Shown here in pieces: positions 1 to 15,960 of a DNA stretch of 64,000 nt. Position 1 is the first letter of the stretch. Every line of letters begins with the position of its first letter. Location of the stretch: NCBI RefSeq assembly GCF_029867415.1, contig NC_081180.1, positions 237,592,823 to 237,656,822 of the forward strand. The letters run 5' to 3'. The translations under genes were made by a program, and so were the position numbers. Below the pieces are notes generated by a model, which was given only the letters and a program-made list of their open reading frames with translations, was not told where the DNA came from and did not search any database. This DNA is from Vicia villosa (Eukaryota > Streptophyta > Magnoliopsida > Fabales > Fabaceae).

Positions 1-1216
1 AAAAAAATTAATAAAAATAAGAACTGGATCTAAGTCTTGCACTTTTAATGTTGATATCAAAATCTATAATTCTAGTAACATTGTTAGTAGTGTTTATGGA
101 GGAAATTTGATAAGAACATGTTCCTTATCAAGAAGACCACTAGAATTGGTTTGAATAGTGAAAAAGAATCAAGTGGTTCTTATTTCACTGTCATGAATAG
201 TGGTTCAATTGGTTGTGTTTCAGACTTCGGGATTCTGAAAGAATAACCTCATTGAAAATTAAAAACTCGAGATTAATGGACCTCAAAACAAATCGAAAGA
301 CATTTGAAACTTAAAAAAAATATGACCTAATGAGTAAATAATTATGTAACTTTTAGGACTTCTATGATTTGAGAATGACACTTACTAGAGTATAAAGTTG
401 CATGGTAATTTCTTTTAATCGAATAATATTTTCTTTTTATTTAAAAAATATAATTAAATCTAGTTAGTTAAATCAAAATAACTAATTTATTAAATTTAAA
501 ATATAAAGTATATTGTTTTTTAATAAAATATATTATCAAGCAATAATACAAGTCGTATAAATAAATTATAAATCTTCATTACCAGATATAAAATATTTTA
601 TTATTTTATTTATAAAAAAATTATGAAAAATAATAAAAAGAGATATCAATATATATTGCACTCATATATAAAAAAATGAAAGACTTATATTAAGTGCGAC
701 ATAATATATATAAAACATCTTTTATATGAATTTCTGAGTTACTATTTTTTTTAAAAGTTATTTATGAGTATTGTTGATCAATATACCAATACTAGAATAA
801 GTAATAGTATAAACCAATTATAATATGTATTCATTTTTTAAAATCTAGAGAACAAGTAATTCAACTAGTATATCAATCTTAAATGGGAAGGTTTGAATTC
901 ACTTTGTATTTTTAATATATATAATATTCACTCTCACGTGATATGTACAACTCTAAAAATCATTTATAGTACATGAAAAATGGGTAACAAGGGTTGTTGA
1001 TTATAATATTTAATATATGCATGAACAACATATTGAATTAAATTTAATAGAATGCACATATTATTATTATTATTATTATTTTATTTAATATTTTAAAATA
1101 ATTTTACTTTAAATAAAGGACAGATTAAATTAAATTTTAAATTATTCTTATTTAAAGTTCTAAATTAAAAAGAAATAAAGTTTAACTTAAACAAGAATAT
1201 TATTTATATAGGAATG
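1..1216. other. AT-rich spacer, no gene seen
   Basis: Very AT-rich sequence with short homopolymer runs and an ATT trinucleotide run near 1060-1080. I see no open frame with coding character, no terminal repeats and no RNA gene. Confidence 0.6.
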
Positions 1217-1886
1217 GATGGCAAGTGGGGGAACAAATTGTGTAATTAACCCTTTATGGATTACAAAATCAATCATCTTTAAAATAACATTCAAAACCTA
1301 AAATACATAACAGTCATATGCATGAATTTCTGAACTCTTTGTAAACGATTCACCATCTATAATGCTAGAAAGCTAAAGGTGTCAAACATAAATGGTATAA
1401 AAATATATTGATTATTCGAACATTCTTTCTCACATTTGACAACTTTGCATGAAGCAACTTTAAGGTTTGTATGTCTTATTGTAAACCTCCTACGCTCAAT
1501 CCCACAAGTAGTGAAATCCCAATCAATTTCACACATGCATATTTTTCTCCTACCAATTCATACGCCTGAATATCTATTGGCTTAAGTATCGATATTCCCT
1601 CTCATGGGCCAGTCAAAAAGTGCACATACGTCACTTTCTTTACAAATAATCTAACCCACTTAAATATTTAAAACATGACATATCTAAGAAAGTCATGTTG
1701 ATATTTAAAGTCTAAAATCTCCTTACAATAAACTGCATGCTCCCTCGATCTCTTAGCAAACAGACCAAACTTAATCAATAAAGGATATGACGATATCTTC
1801 TTTGATCCTAGAAATCTAGAGAGCATTGGGTTATATTGGGTAGTCACAGCCACTTTTTCTTTAACATGCAAACTTTCATCTAGCAT
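1217..1886 (-). pseudogene. C-terminal relic of a plant reverse-transcriptase-like ORF
   Basis: Reading leftward from 1886, one frame continues to about 1490 through only two stops, then resumes in another frame to about 1217. Recognisable pieces in order are SREHAVYCKE followed by FKYQHD (compare the GEHAVHCKE...FKYRHD signature), then VTYVHFLTGP, then ACVKLIGISLLVGLS (compare ACVDLTGVSPLVGL), then NNQYIFIPFMFDTFSFLA. This signature is common at the C-terminal end of RT-derived ORFs in plant genomes, where it is often mis-annotated as auxilin-like. The match is from memory of the family, not from a search. The frame change near 1488 and at least three stops make it dead. No RT core is visible to the right of 1886, so it is a fragment. 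Confidence 0.6.
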
Positions 1887-2138
1887 GTGAAATAAAATTC
1901 ATTGTATTATTTTTTTTCATCAGGTAAATGGAAGATGGAGAAGGAAACTTTGTGTTTGGATGCTTTAGGGGTATTTTAAAAGTTTGTTTTGTAATAAGGA
2001 TAGTCTCATTGAGCATCTCATAGACTCAATCACTTCATCTTTGAATTTTTAATAGAAGAATATTCTTTTGGTCACAATTACTAAGCATGAAGTCTATCGG
2101 GATCCTATGAGCTAAAAATTATATAAATCCCTTGGTTT

Positions 2139-2192
2139 GGATGGATTCTAATCCATTTTCTTTATGGATGGATTCTAATCCATTTTCTTTAT
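2139..2192. repeat. 27-bp perfect tandem duplication
   Basis: Two adjacent identical 27-bp copies, 2139-2165 and 2166-2192. The unit is nine codons long, so it keeps the LINE frame. It looks like a local slippage duplication inside the RT relic. Confidence 0.85.
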
Positions 2193-2661
2193 AGTGTCAT
2201 GGGAGTATAATGAGGATAATATTTTGAAATTTTGTGAGGTCTAGTTATGAAAAAGGTTCATGGATCTTCAAATGGTTGAGTATCTTATGAATGTGATTCT
2301 TAAAATTGATAATCCATACACTTTTGAGAAATTTAAACTTATTAGCTTGTGTAACATGACTTGTAAGTTGGTTTCATAAGTTTTGGTGAATCCCCTTAGA
2401 CTGATGCTTAGTGAAATTATGAGCTCTCAGTAGAGTATATTCATTGCAGGTAGATGTAGAATTGATTATGCTACTATTCTCCAAGAATTCATTTGCCTTA
2501 TGTGTAATTCTAAAAATAAACAAGGCAATGATATTTATAATATTAATCTTGAGAAAAATAATATAGAAAAAGGGTTGGGGTTTTTTCCATGACACCCTAC
2601 ATTACTTTGGATTTATTTTTGGAATCATCTCTTTCCATAAATTCTGATGATAAATGCTTCT

Positions 2662-3295
2662 CTACTCATGGTATTTGTTAACTTATCAATGAGCAACTAA
2701 GTTTCTCTAGACTAGGTCTTTTTGAGATGAACCTTGTTTTTACCCTGAGTATTTTCAATGATATTATCTTATTTAAATTGTTCTTATGTTTAATACTTTT
2801 TGTCGCTTACAGGCGTATGAATTGATCCTGATAATTATGGATTTCTGACCATTAGTCTAATTATCTGAACTAGGCAATTTATTTAATTTGTAATGATCTA
2901 GGAATATGAATTTAAAATTTTTTTCTTAAGAATTAACACTCTGACAATGCTTAATTTGTCTTTGAATTTGCCTAAGGAATTAGGAAATTACCTTATAAAT
3001 TAGCGAGCTACACACCAAGGATTGCAATGTAGTGGTTATGTTAATTCACAGTGAGATAATAATATGATTAAAACTCTACAGGTACAAAGTTCAAAAAAAG
3101 GAGATTCAATAAATAGTCCTAATCGCCTTTGCAATATTGAATTACTTCTTTTTCAATTCTCGTTTATAACCGCTTTTAGAACACCCCCCCCCCCCCCAAT
3201 TACTATATTTCGCAATTAATTTTCTTGTTAAAATCCAATCCTCGTGGAGATGAATCTTTTATTATTACTTCGACATTATCGGTACACTTGCCGAG
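2662..3295. other. Insert in the LINE with an LTR-like right end
   Basis: The LINE reading breaks after GIISFHKF near 2655 and resumes with SSISSTYFSLLWN near 3300, so about 0.6 kb is foreign. It contains a C14-15 homopolymer at 3183-3197 and, at 3216-3290, a string of the type CCAATCCTCGTGGAGATGA followed by TACACTTGCCGAGAAG. That string resembles the region near the 3' end of plant Ty3 (Athila/Tat-type) LTRs. Exact ends and TSD could not be fixed. Possibly a decayed solo LTR. Confidence 0.4.
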
Positions 3296-3960
3296 AAGTC
3301 GTCAATCTCCTCTACTTATTTCTCTTTGTTGTGGAATGAGAGTAAGTCTGAACACTTTCAACCTATTCGTGACATCCAAAAAATAGATCCTTTATCTCAT
3401 TACCTTTATGCTATTTGCATGACAATACTTGGTTGTTTGATTGATAAGGTAATTAACGAGGGTTAATGGGAACATGCACATATCACTCTTGATGGTCCCA
3501 AAGATATCTCACTTGTTCTTTGTTGATGTTGTGCTACTATTTGTGAAATTAAATACTTCTCAAGCACAATTTACTTCTAACCTTTTGGATAATTTTTGTT
3601 CTTTTTTCAGATCTCAAAGTGAGTCTTAGTAAACCAAGATTTGACGCCTCTAAAGGTGTCACTCAAGCCACTTAAGATGGTCTTGATTAACTCACTAATA
3701 TCAAAGTTACTGGTTGGTTAGAAAAATAATTGAGAGTCAAAATGAAATACAAATGCACAAGGAAAGATTATTTCTTGGAAATCTATGATAAGGTAGATTT
3801 AAAATTTGCTTCTTAGAAATGTAGACGCTCGAACAAGTCAGAGTGTGTCACTCTTGCCAAGAATTTTTTTTAATTATTTATTTACCTACATATAATATGC
3901 AAATTGGTTGGTTTCATGTGATCTTTGAATCTATGCAACGTCTTAGGCATCGATTATTAG

Positions 3961-8008
<4,048 letters not shown>

Positions 8009-8014
8009 TACTAA

Positions 8015-8449
8015 CTAATGAGCTTTTTCCACAAGGCCCATATCAGCAGCATTGTCCTCAATCGAAACCTTCGGCACTTGGACTTCTCCATGCTCGATTA
8101 CTTCTTTGATGAAATACAGCCTCACATCAATGTGCTTAGTTCGCTCATGATATGTTGAGTTCTTCGACATGTGTATTGCACTTTGAATATCACATTTAAC
8201 ACTGATACCTCTACCTTGAAGTTTCAGCTCCTTCGCAAAACCTTCAAGCCACAATGCTTCTTTCACAACTTCAGTTAAGGCAATATACTCCACTTCAGTT
8301 GTTGATAGAGCAACGACCTTCTGAAGTGTTGCTTTCCAACTAATTGCAGTGCCAAACATAGTGAAAACATATCTAGAAATAGATTTTCTGGAATCCATAC
8401 AACCTACATAATCAGATTCGACATATCGTTCGATTACTGCTTTACTATC
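8015..8449 (-). pseudogene. E1 RNase H domain
   Basis: Encodes the copia RNase H tail of E1: YVESDYVGCMDSRKS, then TAISWKATLQ, ALSTTEVEYIA, WLEGF, the CD.QSAIH motif, the THERTKHID-type stretch and the ADM box near the end. After NAADMG the frame jumps to VEKAH and stops at 8015, suggesting a short in-frame deletion at the C-terminus compared with Tnt1-type proteins. It joins the RT region to the right in the same polyprotein. The upstream part (8399-8449) has a stop, so the frame is not continuous. Confidence 0.8.
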
Positions 8450-9829
8450 TTAACCCAAGGCTCCACCATAAATTAGGACCCTATTTAGAGACCCATTTAT
8501 GTACCTTAAAATACACTTCAATGCTTTCCAGTGAGCTTTTCCAGGATTCCCCATGTACCTACTTACAAGACTTACTGCATATGCTATGTCGGGTCTAGTA
8601 AAAACCATAGCATACATCAAAGAACCAACTATATTAGCATATGGGATGCTAATCATGTAGGCTCTTTCGACATCCGTACTGAGACACTGATCAATACTCA
8701 ACTTGAATTAAGGGTTTGCCGGAGTCACAACTGGCTTCGAATTCGACATACCAAACTTTTCGAGAATATTTCGTAGATATGCCTCTTGAGATAAGCATAA
8801 CTTCGACTTCTTTCTATCTCTTTGAATGTCAATTCCAAGAATCCTGGAAGAAGCTTCCAAATCCTTCATATCGAACTCCTTATTAAGTTCAGCCTTCACC
8901 CTCTTTAAATTTTCGACATTGTTGCTTGCTATAAGAATATCATCCACCTAAAGCAACAAAATAACAAATGAATTACCAAGTCGAAATCTGAAGTAAACAC
9001 AGTGGTCGAACTGTCTTCTAACGAAACTTATGCGTGCCATGAACTTGTTGAATCTCCTATTTCACTGTCGAGGAGATTGTTTCAGCCCATATAATGATCT
9101 CTTTAGCTTGTACACATAATCTCCCTTCCCTTTTTTGACATACCCTTCAATTTGCCTCATCAGGATGGTTTCATCTAGATCACCATACAAGTACGCAGTC
9201 TTCATATCCATCTGTTCCAGTTCAAGATCGACCTGTGCCACCATAGAAAGCAACATTCGAATGGACCTATGCTTCACAACAGGAGAAAACACATCATTAA
9301 AGTCGACACATTCTTTCTGAGTGAAACCCCTTGCAACTAACCTTGCCTTGTATCTTTTCGACGTCACTCCTTCGATTCCTTCCTTAACTTTGAAAATCCA
9401 TTTACAACTGACTAACCTTGCTCCAGCAGGTTTCTTGATCAGTTCCCAAGTGTGATTATCATGAAGAGATTTCATCTCATCATCCATGACCTTCAGCAAT
9501 TCAGTCTTATTTCGACTCCTCATAACTTCCTTATAATCTATAGGTTCATCATCAAGAACCTCACTGGCAAAGATTAATGCATAAGCCATAAGATCTGCAT
9601 ACCTAAGTCTCCGAGGTGGCTTGATGACTCTTCTCGACCTATCTCTTGACAATAGGTAGTCATCGACAGTTTCCTCAATTTCCTCAGCATCTTCTGCTTC
9701 TTCTTCGACTTCATCAGGGATATGCAATTTAGCTTCAACTTGCTCCACCTTAACAGGAATCTCTACCTGTTCCAGCTCTTCTGCACTTCGACCATCATCA
9801 TCATCATTATCAGTTTTCTTGAAAGCCAT
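8450..9829 (-). pseudogene. E1 reverse transcriptase domain
   Basis: The RT of E1 copies the element RNA into DNA. Starting from the linker (acidic, then SRRVIKPPRRL), the motifs are NHTWELI, CKWIFKVKEG, KARLVARGFTQ, FSPVVKH.SIR, QMDMKTAYLYGDL, YKLKRSLYGLKQSPRQ (stop at 9062), then after a broken ~110-bp stretch VDDILIASNN (catalytic YVDD core) in 8708-8947, and the C-terminal [19 protein letters not shown] in 8450-8701. At least two frame breaks (8702-8707 and 8948-9061) separate these pieces. Domain order and motifs are standard for Tnt1-like copia. Confidence 0.85.
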
Positions 9830-10268
9830 CTCAGCTTCATTGAAAACTACATCTCAACTGGTGATACACCTCCTGTGACATGGCTATATGCCCCATAGCT
9901 TATAAGCTTTGACTCCTTCACGGTATCCCATGAACATGCATTTCAGAGCTATAGGTTCGACCTTGTCTTGCCTAATGTGAGCATAGGCTACACAGCCAAA
10001 TACTCTCAATTTGTCGAGATCTGGTGGATGTCTCGACCAAACTTCTTCAGGTGTCTTCATATCTAACGATGTCGAAGGACATCTGTTTATCAAATATGTT
10101 ACTGTCGAAACGGCCTCAGCCCAAAACACCTTCTTTAATCCAGCACTAGTTAACATGCATCTGACTCTCTCCAAAATAGTTCGATTAAACCTTTCAGCCA
10201 AACCATTTTGCTGTGGAGTACCTTCAGTAGTTCTGTGCCTTACAATACCAGAGGCAGCACAAAAGCTG
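9830..10268 (-). pseudogene. E1 integrase C-terminal half
   Basis: This half carries the third catalytic residue of the DDE triad, in QQNGLAERFNRT, followed by LERVRCML, FWAEAVSTVTYLINRCPS, and the downstream VFGCVAYAHIR and KCMFMGY motifs. The reading frame is open from 10201 to 9884 and then stops. Solo LTR B lies immediately to the right (10274) and separates it from the N-terminal half at 12242. Removing B and one copy of TCGAA makes the two halves contiguous. Confidence 0.85.
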
Positions 10269-10273
10269 TCGAA

Positions 10274-12236
10274 TGTAACACCCCTCTAATAACCCGCGGC
10301 AGTTAAATAATTATTAATCAGAGTAAACATGCAAGAGGTGTCACAATTCATAAAATGAAGAAAACACACGTCGGTACATATCATGCATCCACTGAAAACA
10401 TCTGATACTTATAACTCATTAAGCAAAACATGTTTACACAGCGGAAATACTTCATTAAGTCAACATTCATCAACAATGTATCAGGCTTCAAACATCATGA
10501 ATAAATAGAGTTATAAACAAAACTCTAAAACAAAACAAAACATTCCTAGTGTTACATCTACCAGAGCATGACACCGACACAATACTAAAACCGACTTATG
10601 AGCTAATCCTCACCAAGTCACGCCGCTATCCTCAATCTGAAAATGATAACAAGTAAGGGTGAGTCTCATCACAGTTAACCAATGTTATTGCATCATAAAT
10701 AATAACATATCATAGTTATATCATTCACCCAATTGTTTCATACTCAGACAAATCAATCATTCATACATCCACAGATAAACAAACAGTCAACATGTAACAT
10801 CTATCATCATGCTATAGACAAATCATGCACATGTATGAAACTGACACTATGCATGTGGTACCAATCATCACCAGTGGAAATCATCCACCGACCGATCTAT
10901 CATCATCCAGATACGGCCCTGCCATCACAGATTCCACACAATGGGAATCTTGCCCTTCACTGTATCCTCTCATAATTAAGATACAGCCCTCATCAAATGA
11001 CTATGAATGCATGCAAACATATATATAACATACTTTCATCCTTACCATTCTATGAGTAGCATCATCTATACTCATTTCATCATCATCGTCATCATCATTA
11101 CTAAGCATGTTCATATATACATTAACATCATTCAATACAATCAATTATCAGTAAACCACGGAATCACATCACAAGGTTTACACAGTCTCAAACAGCATAC
11201 AAAATAGGCCTACAGATCGAAAGTTACACATCATTGAACTTTCCAGAAAAATCACAAAACAGAAATTTCACATACAGGAAGCCATACGCGTATCATGGCG
11301 TCCATACGCGTATCCCCTTGCCTCATACGCGTATCATACGCATCTCAACAGAACCAAATTTTGCCTACAATCAACCTCATACGCGTATCAGTATAGCCAT
11401 ACGCGTATCACCAGAATAATTTCCCTCTTTCCAAATTCCCATACGCGTATGAGCATCCTCATACGCTCTCATACGTAAAACACCAGTACATGGTGTTTGG
11501 GACAGGGCAACTGCGTATCATACGCGTATAGCCCATTGGGAGTGTCCCCCATACGCGTATGACCTCATCCCATACGCGTATGGCACTGTTTCATACGCGA
11601 AACACCAGAAAATGCCCAGAACCTGCAGAATTCGTAACAGTCCAAAACCCATTCGTTTTTACTCATACCAGTCCACGATTTTGAGTCCAAAAACCAGAGA
11701 AAAGCACATCTAAACAGCATACGAATTCATCCATAACCATAGTATATGATTCCCTACCAATTCTATTCATCATACCCTAAATCTATCAGTTATTAGGGAT
11801 TAACAGTTAAATTTTAATGATGAACACAGATGAATATTCAGAATATAGAATCAATGGATCAAATCATACTCCTAATCCATACTATCACCTATAATACGAT
11901 AAAAGAGATTAAACGGAGAGTCTCCCCTTACCTCAGATAGAAGTTTTGGTTCTTGGTCTCTCCCTCTACAGTTCTCCTTCACGTTCCTTGTTCCAACTTC
12001 TGTTCTCTCACGTTCTTTCTTTCTTTCCCCCAATTCCCAATTCTGATTATTTTATGAAAAATAATATTAAATTAGTAAGGGCTTTACTACACCACACCCC
12101 CTTCTTTACTATTTCCTCATATGGCCCAATACCTTAAACCATTATTTATTCATTATTTCCTCAAAATCCCTAATAATTCTAATTATTAATTAAATATTCC
12201 AATTTAAATTAATAATAAAATTATACGGGTGTTACA
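10274..12236 (-). mobile_element. Solo LTR B (Ty3/gypsy, Tekay-like), TSD TCGAA
   Basis: Read on the minus strand it starts TGTAACACCCGTATAATT and ends GGGGTGTTACA. The duplication TCGAA flanks it at 10269-10273 and 12237-12241. Orientation is set by comparison with solo LTR A, whose start and end it resembles. It is 1963 bp with no internal region. At 11280-11590 it carries nine exact copies of the decamer ATACGCGTAT plus degenerate ones. It is inserted in the integrase gene of E1 between the second Asp and the Glu of the DDE triad. Confidence 0.93.
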
Positions 12237-12241
12237 TCGAA

Positions 12242-12726
12242 CGCCTCATTGTAAAACTCAAGGCCATTATCGGTTATGAACCTCTTGACCTTCCTGCCAG
12301 TCTGAATGTCGACCAGAGTCTTCCAACTTTTGAAATTCTCAAAAGTTTCATCCTTAGTCTTCTGGATAAATACCCATAACTTCCTGGAATAATCATCAAC
12401 TATGGATAGAAAATACCTTTCTCCTGAATGTGATGGACATCTTGCAGGCCCCCAAAGATAAGCATTTATGTAATCAAGGGATCCATGTGTTCATTGTTTG
12501 CCTATATTGAACTTCACTCTGCAAGATTTTCCAAGTACACAGGGTTCACAAAACTTCAGCTTTTCGACTTTGTCTCCACCAAGTAGATTTTTTTCCCTAA
12601 TTCGACCAGACCCTTTTCACTGATATGGCCTAATCTCATATGCCAGAATTATGTCTTCGACAAAGGTTTCGTGGATGCAACATTTGTCGAATCACTTACA
12701 ACTTCAGCCTCAAGAGTATACAAGCC
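12242..12726 (-). pseudogene. E1 integrase N-terminal half
   Basis: Minus-strand translation gives the zinc-binding and core region of copia integrase, including VIHSWKTLVD-like text and FITDNGLEFYNEAF, which holds the second catalytic Asp, directly before solo LTR B. Frames are interrupted, so it is inactive. It is continuous with the protease on its right. Confidence 0.75.
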
Positions 12727-13164
12727 TTATTTCTTCACGCCTCTCAAGACTTCCTTCGACCCCTTCATGACTCTTAGGATACTTTTCACTCCTTGGAAAA
12801 CATATCCTTTCTTGTCGAATTCACCAAGAGAAAGCATATTTCTCCTCAAATCAAGAACATACCTGACTTCAGTCAACAACCTTAATGACTCATCATGGAG
12901 CTTGAATCTCACAGATCCAAAACCTACAATCTTGCAAGCTTTGTTGTTTCCCAGATGTACTAATCCACCATCTTGATCACATAATTCCTCGAACAAGTGT
13001 TTGTTTGGAGTCATGTGCCAAGTGCAAACCGAGTCAATAACCCACTCTCTTCTCGAGTCACTGCTTGAAATCACAAGGACATCAGATGATTCAAAATCAT
13101 CTTGAACAATGGCTGCATTACCATTATCCTTACCTCCATGATCTTTCAGGCGTTCAGGGCACAC
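12727..13164 (-). pseudogene. E1 aspartic protease region
   Basis: Open for 145 codons. The protease motif reads VIDSVCTWHMTPNKHLFEEL, where the active-site DSG (DSGCTWHM in relatives) has become DSV, a change expected to kill the enzyme. Downstream are LGNNKACKIVGFGSV and EVRYVLDLRRNMLSLG, standard for Tnt1-like proteins. The N-terminal CPERLKDHGG belongs to the end of the gag zinc knuckle. Confidence 0.8.
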
Positions 13165-13611
13165 CTTTTTTGTGTGACCCTCCTTCTTACAATGATAGCA
13201 TCAAATACCAGATGCTTCGTCACTATAAGACTTCTGCTGACTTTTGCCTTTCTTCTTGTCGGACTTACCACCCTTTCGCAAGAATTTTCCTTTAACGGCC
13301 AAACCTTCACCTACAGTCAAAGGTTTATGCTCCTTTCGTTCGTTCGAGTCCTTAGAATGCAGGGCTGATTGAACTTCTTTAAAGGTCAGGGACTCCTTTC
13401 CATACAGGAGAGTTTCTTTGAAGTGAGCATGTGATCGAGGCAATGCGCACAATAGTAACAACGCTTGATCTTCATCCTCGATCTTCACATCAATATTTTC
13501 AAGATAAAGAATCAGCCTGTTGAACATATCCAATTGTTCAGCTAACACTTTGTCTTCAATAGAATCAAATTCCAACATGTAGTAATGATCCAAGGCATAC
13601 ATTATCATCAT
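13165..13611 (-). pseudogene. E1 gag (C-terminal part)
   Basis: The 136-codon frame contains DQALLLLCALPRSHAHFKETLLYG, typical of Tnt1-like gag, then a basic KKKGKSQQKS stretch and a CYHCKKEGHTKK.C zinc knuckle interrupted by a stop near 13202. The usual gag N-terminus (F.G.NF..WK region) is absent because E1 is truncated at about 13613. Confidence 0.8.
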
Positions 13612-13613
13612 GG

Positions 13614-15345
<1,732 letters not shown>

Positions 15346-15648
15346 TTAATGCACACATGAACACTTACCATTAACACATACAGGAACAAGGCCTGGAACA
15401 CAATGTCAAATACGTACACAATCGGCATTTTTAGAACAGTCTCGGAGATCGTCCTCACTCACTCCTCTAGCTTGTGATTCTATTGCCATGTCTACAAAAA
15501 AATATTACAATGATTATGAAAACACTACTGTAATCCAAATATAAAGAAAATTCATCAAAAATTCATGAATTCAATTGTTACCTGATGTAAAGATAATAAA
15601 AACCAACAATAATGCGACTGTTAAAGAAAATTTTGTTGTTGTTTCCAT
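15346..15648 (-). pseudogene. Two-exon cysteine-rich secreted peptide gene (defensin-like/NCR-like), one in-frame TGA
   Basis: Exon 1 (15648-15582) starts at ATG and encodes a 22-residue hydrophobic signal peptide (METTTKFSL then VALLLVFIIF). It ends at a G|GT donor. A 90-bp intron (15581-15492) ends in a T-rich stretch and TAG acceptor. Exon 2 (15491-15346) completes a phase-1 codon and encodes a short acidic propeptide-like stretch and a small mature domain with six Cys: C-x5-C, then two flanking the stop, C-x7-C, and terminal C-x4-C-x-C, ending at TAA. Signal-peptide exon, phase-1 intron and Cys-rich second exon is the classic layout of plant defensin-like and nodule-specific cysteine-rich genes. 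Codon 51 (15408-15406) is TGA between Cys 2 and Cys 3, so the allele is probably dead, though everything after it keeps frame. Copia E2 lies 32 bp upstream of the ATG. I recognise the class, not the specific gene. Confidence 0.68.
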
Positions 15649-15680
15649 TGTTTTATAGGAATGTGATATGTAAAAGATTT

Positions 15681-15880
15681 TATTAGAGTTCATATTGTAT
15701 TCATTGGGCCTTTATTCCTTTATACACTATAGTGGGCCTATTACACAAACTAAGCCCATATGTAAACTAGCTTATAATGTAACTCTTGTATCCAATAATG
15801 CTAAGATGATTCATTCAGTTCAAAACTTTCTCTTGCCGCCTTCCATGGCTTCTCCTTCATCTTCATCATAAATCGTAATA
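15681..15880 (+). repeat. 5' LTR of E2
   Basis: 200 bp, TATTAGAGTTC...CGTAATA. It ends immediately before the primer-binding site. Confidence 0.95.
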
Positions 15881-15892
15881 TGGTATCAGTGA
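15881..15892 (+). promoter_or_regulatory. E2 primer-binding site (initiator tRNA-Met)
   Basis: TGGTATCAGTGA begins at the first base after the 5' LTR; the first nine bases match the usual tRNA-iMet complement TGGTATCAGAGC, the rest departs from it. Confidence 0.85.
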
Positions 15893-15960
15893 CCCAAAAC
15901 CCATTCCGCATTCATTCTTTTCTGCATTAACCTTCCTCTTTCTCAATCTTTCTCACAAAC

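Larger units (their letters stand above)
2050..3960 (+). pseudogene. Degraded L1-type LINE reverse transcriptase, split by an insert
   Basis: Forward translation in shifting frames gives the plant L1 RT landmarks in order: SLGLDGF (SPGPDGF-like) near 2130; FKLISLCNM then KLVS and VLVNPLRLML (RPISLCN...K..SK.LVNRL) at 2330-2410; IFIAGR and LQEFI near 2440-2495; DTLHYFGF at 2600-2625; after the insert, SISSTYFSLLWN near 3305-3340; FQPIRDIQ.IDPLSHYLYAICM (RGIRQGDPLSPYLF..CM) near 3355-3420; VDVVLLFVK (FADD-like, its catalytic Asp pair eroded to VD) near 3520; and RVTLAK-like CVTLAKNFF near 3850. Many stops and frameshifts mean it is long dead. A 27-bp tandem duplication at 2139-2192 repeats nine codons around DGF. 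No endonuclease domain, ORF1 or poly-A tail was identified. Confidence 0.72.

Noticed and set aside
1558..2826. 15-nt inverted match CAGGCGTATGAATTG between the RT relic and the LINE insert
   Set aside because: A match of this length is expected by chance in a window of this size.
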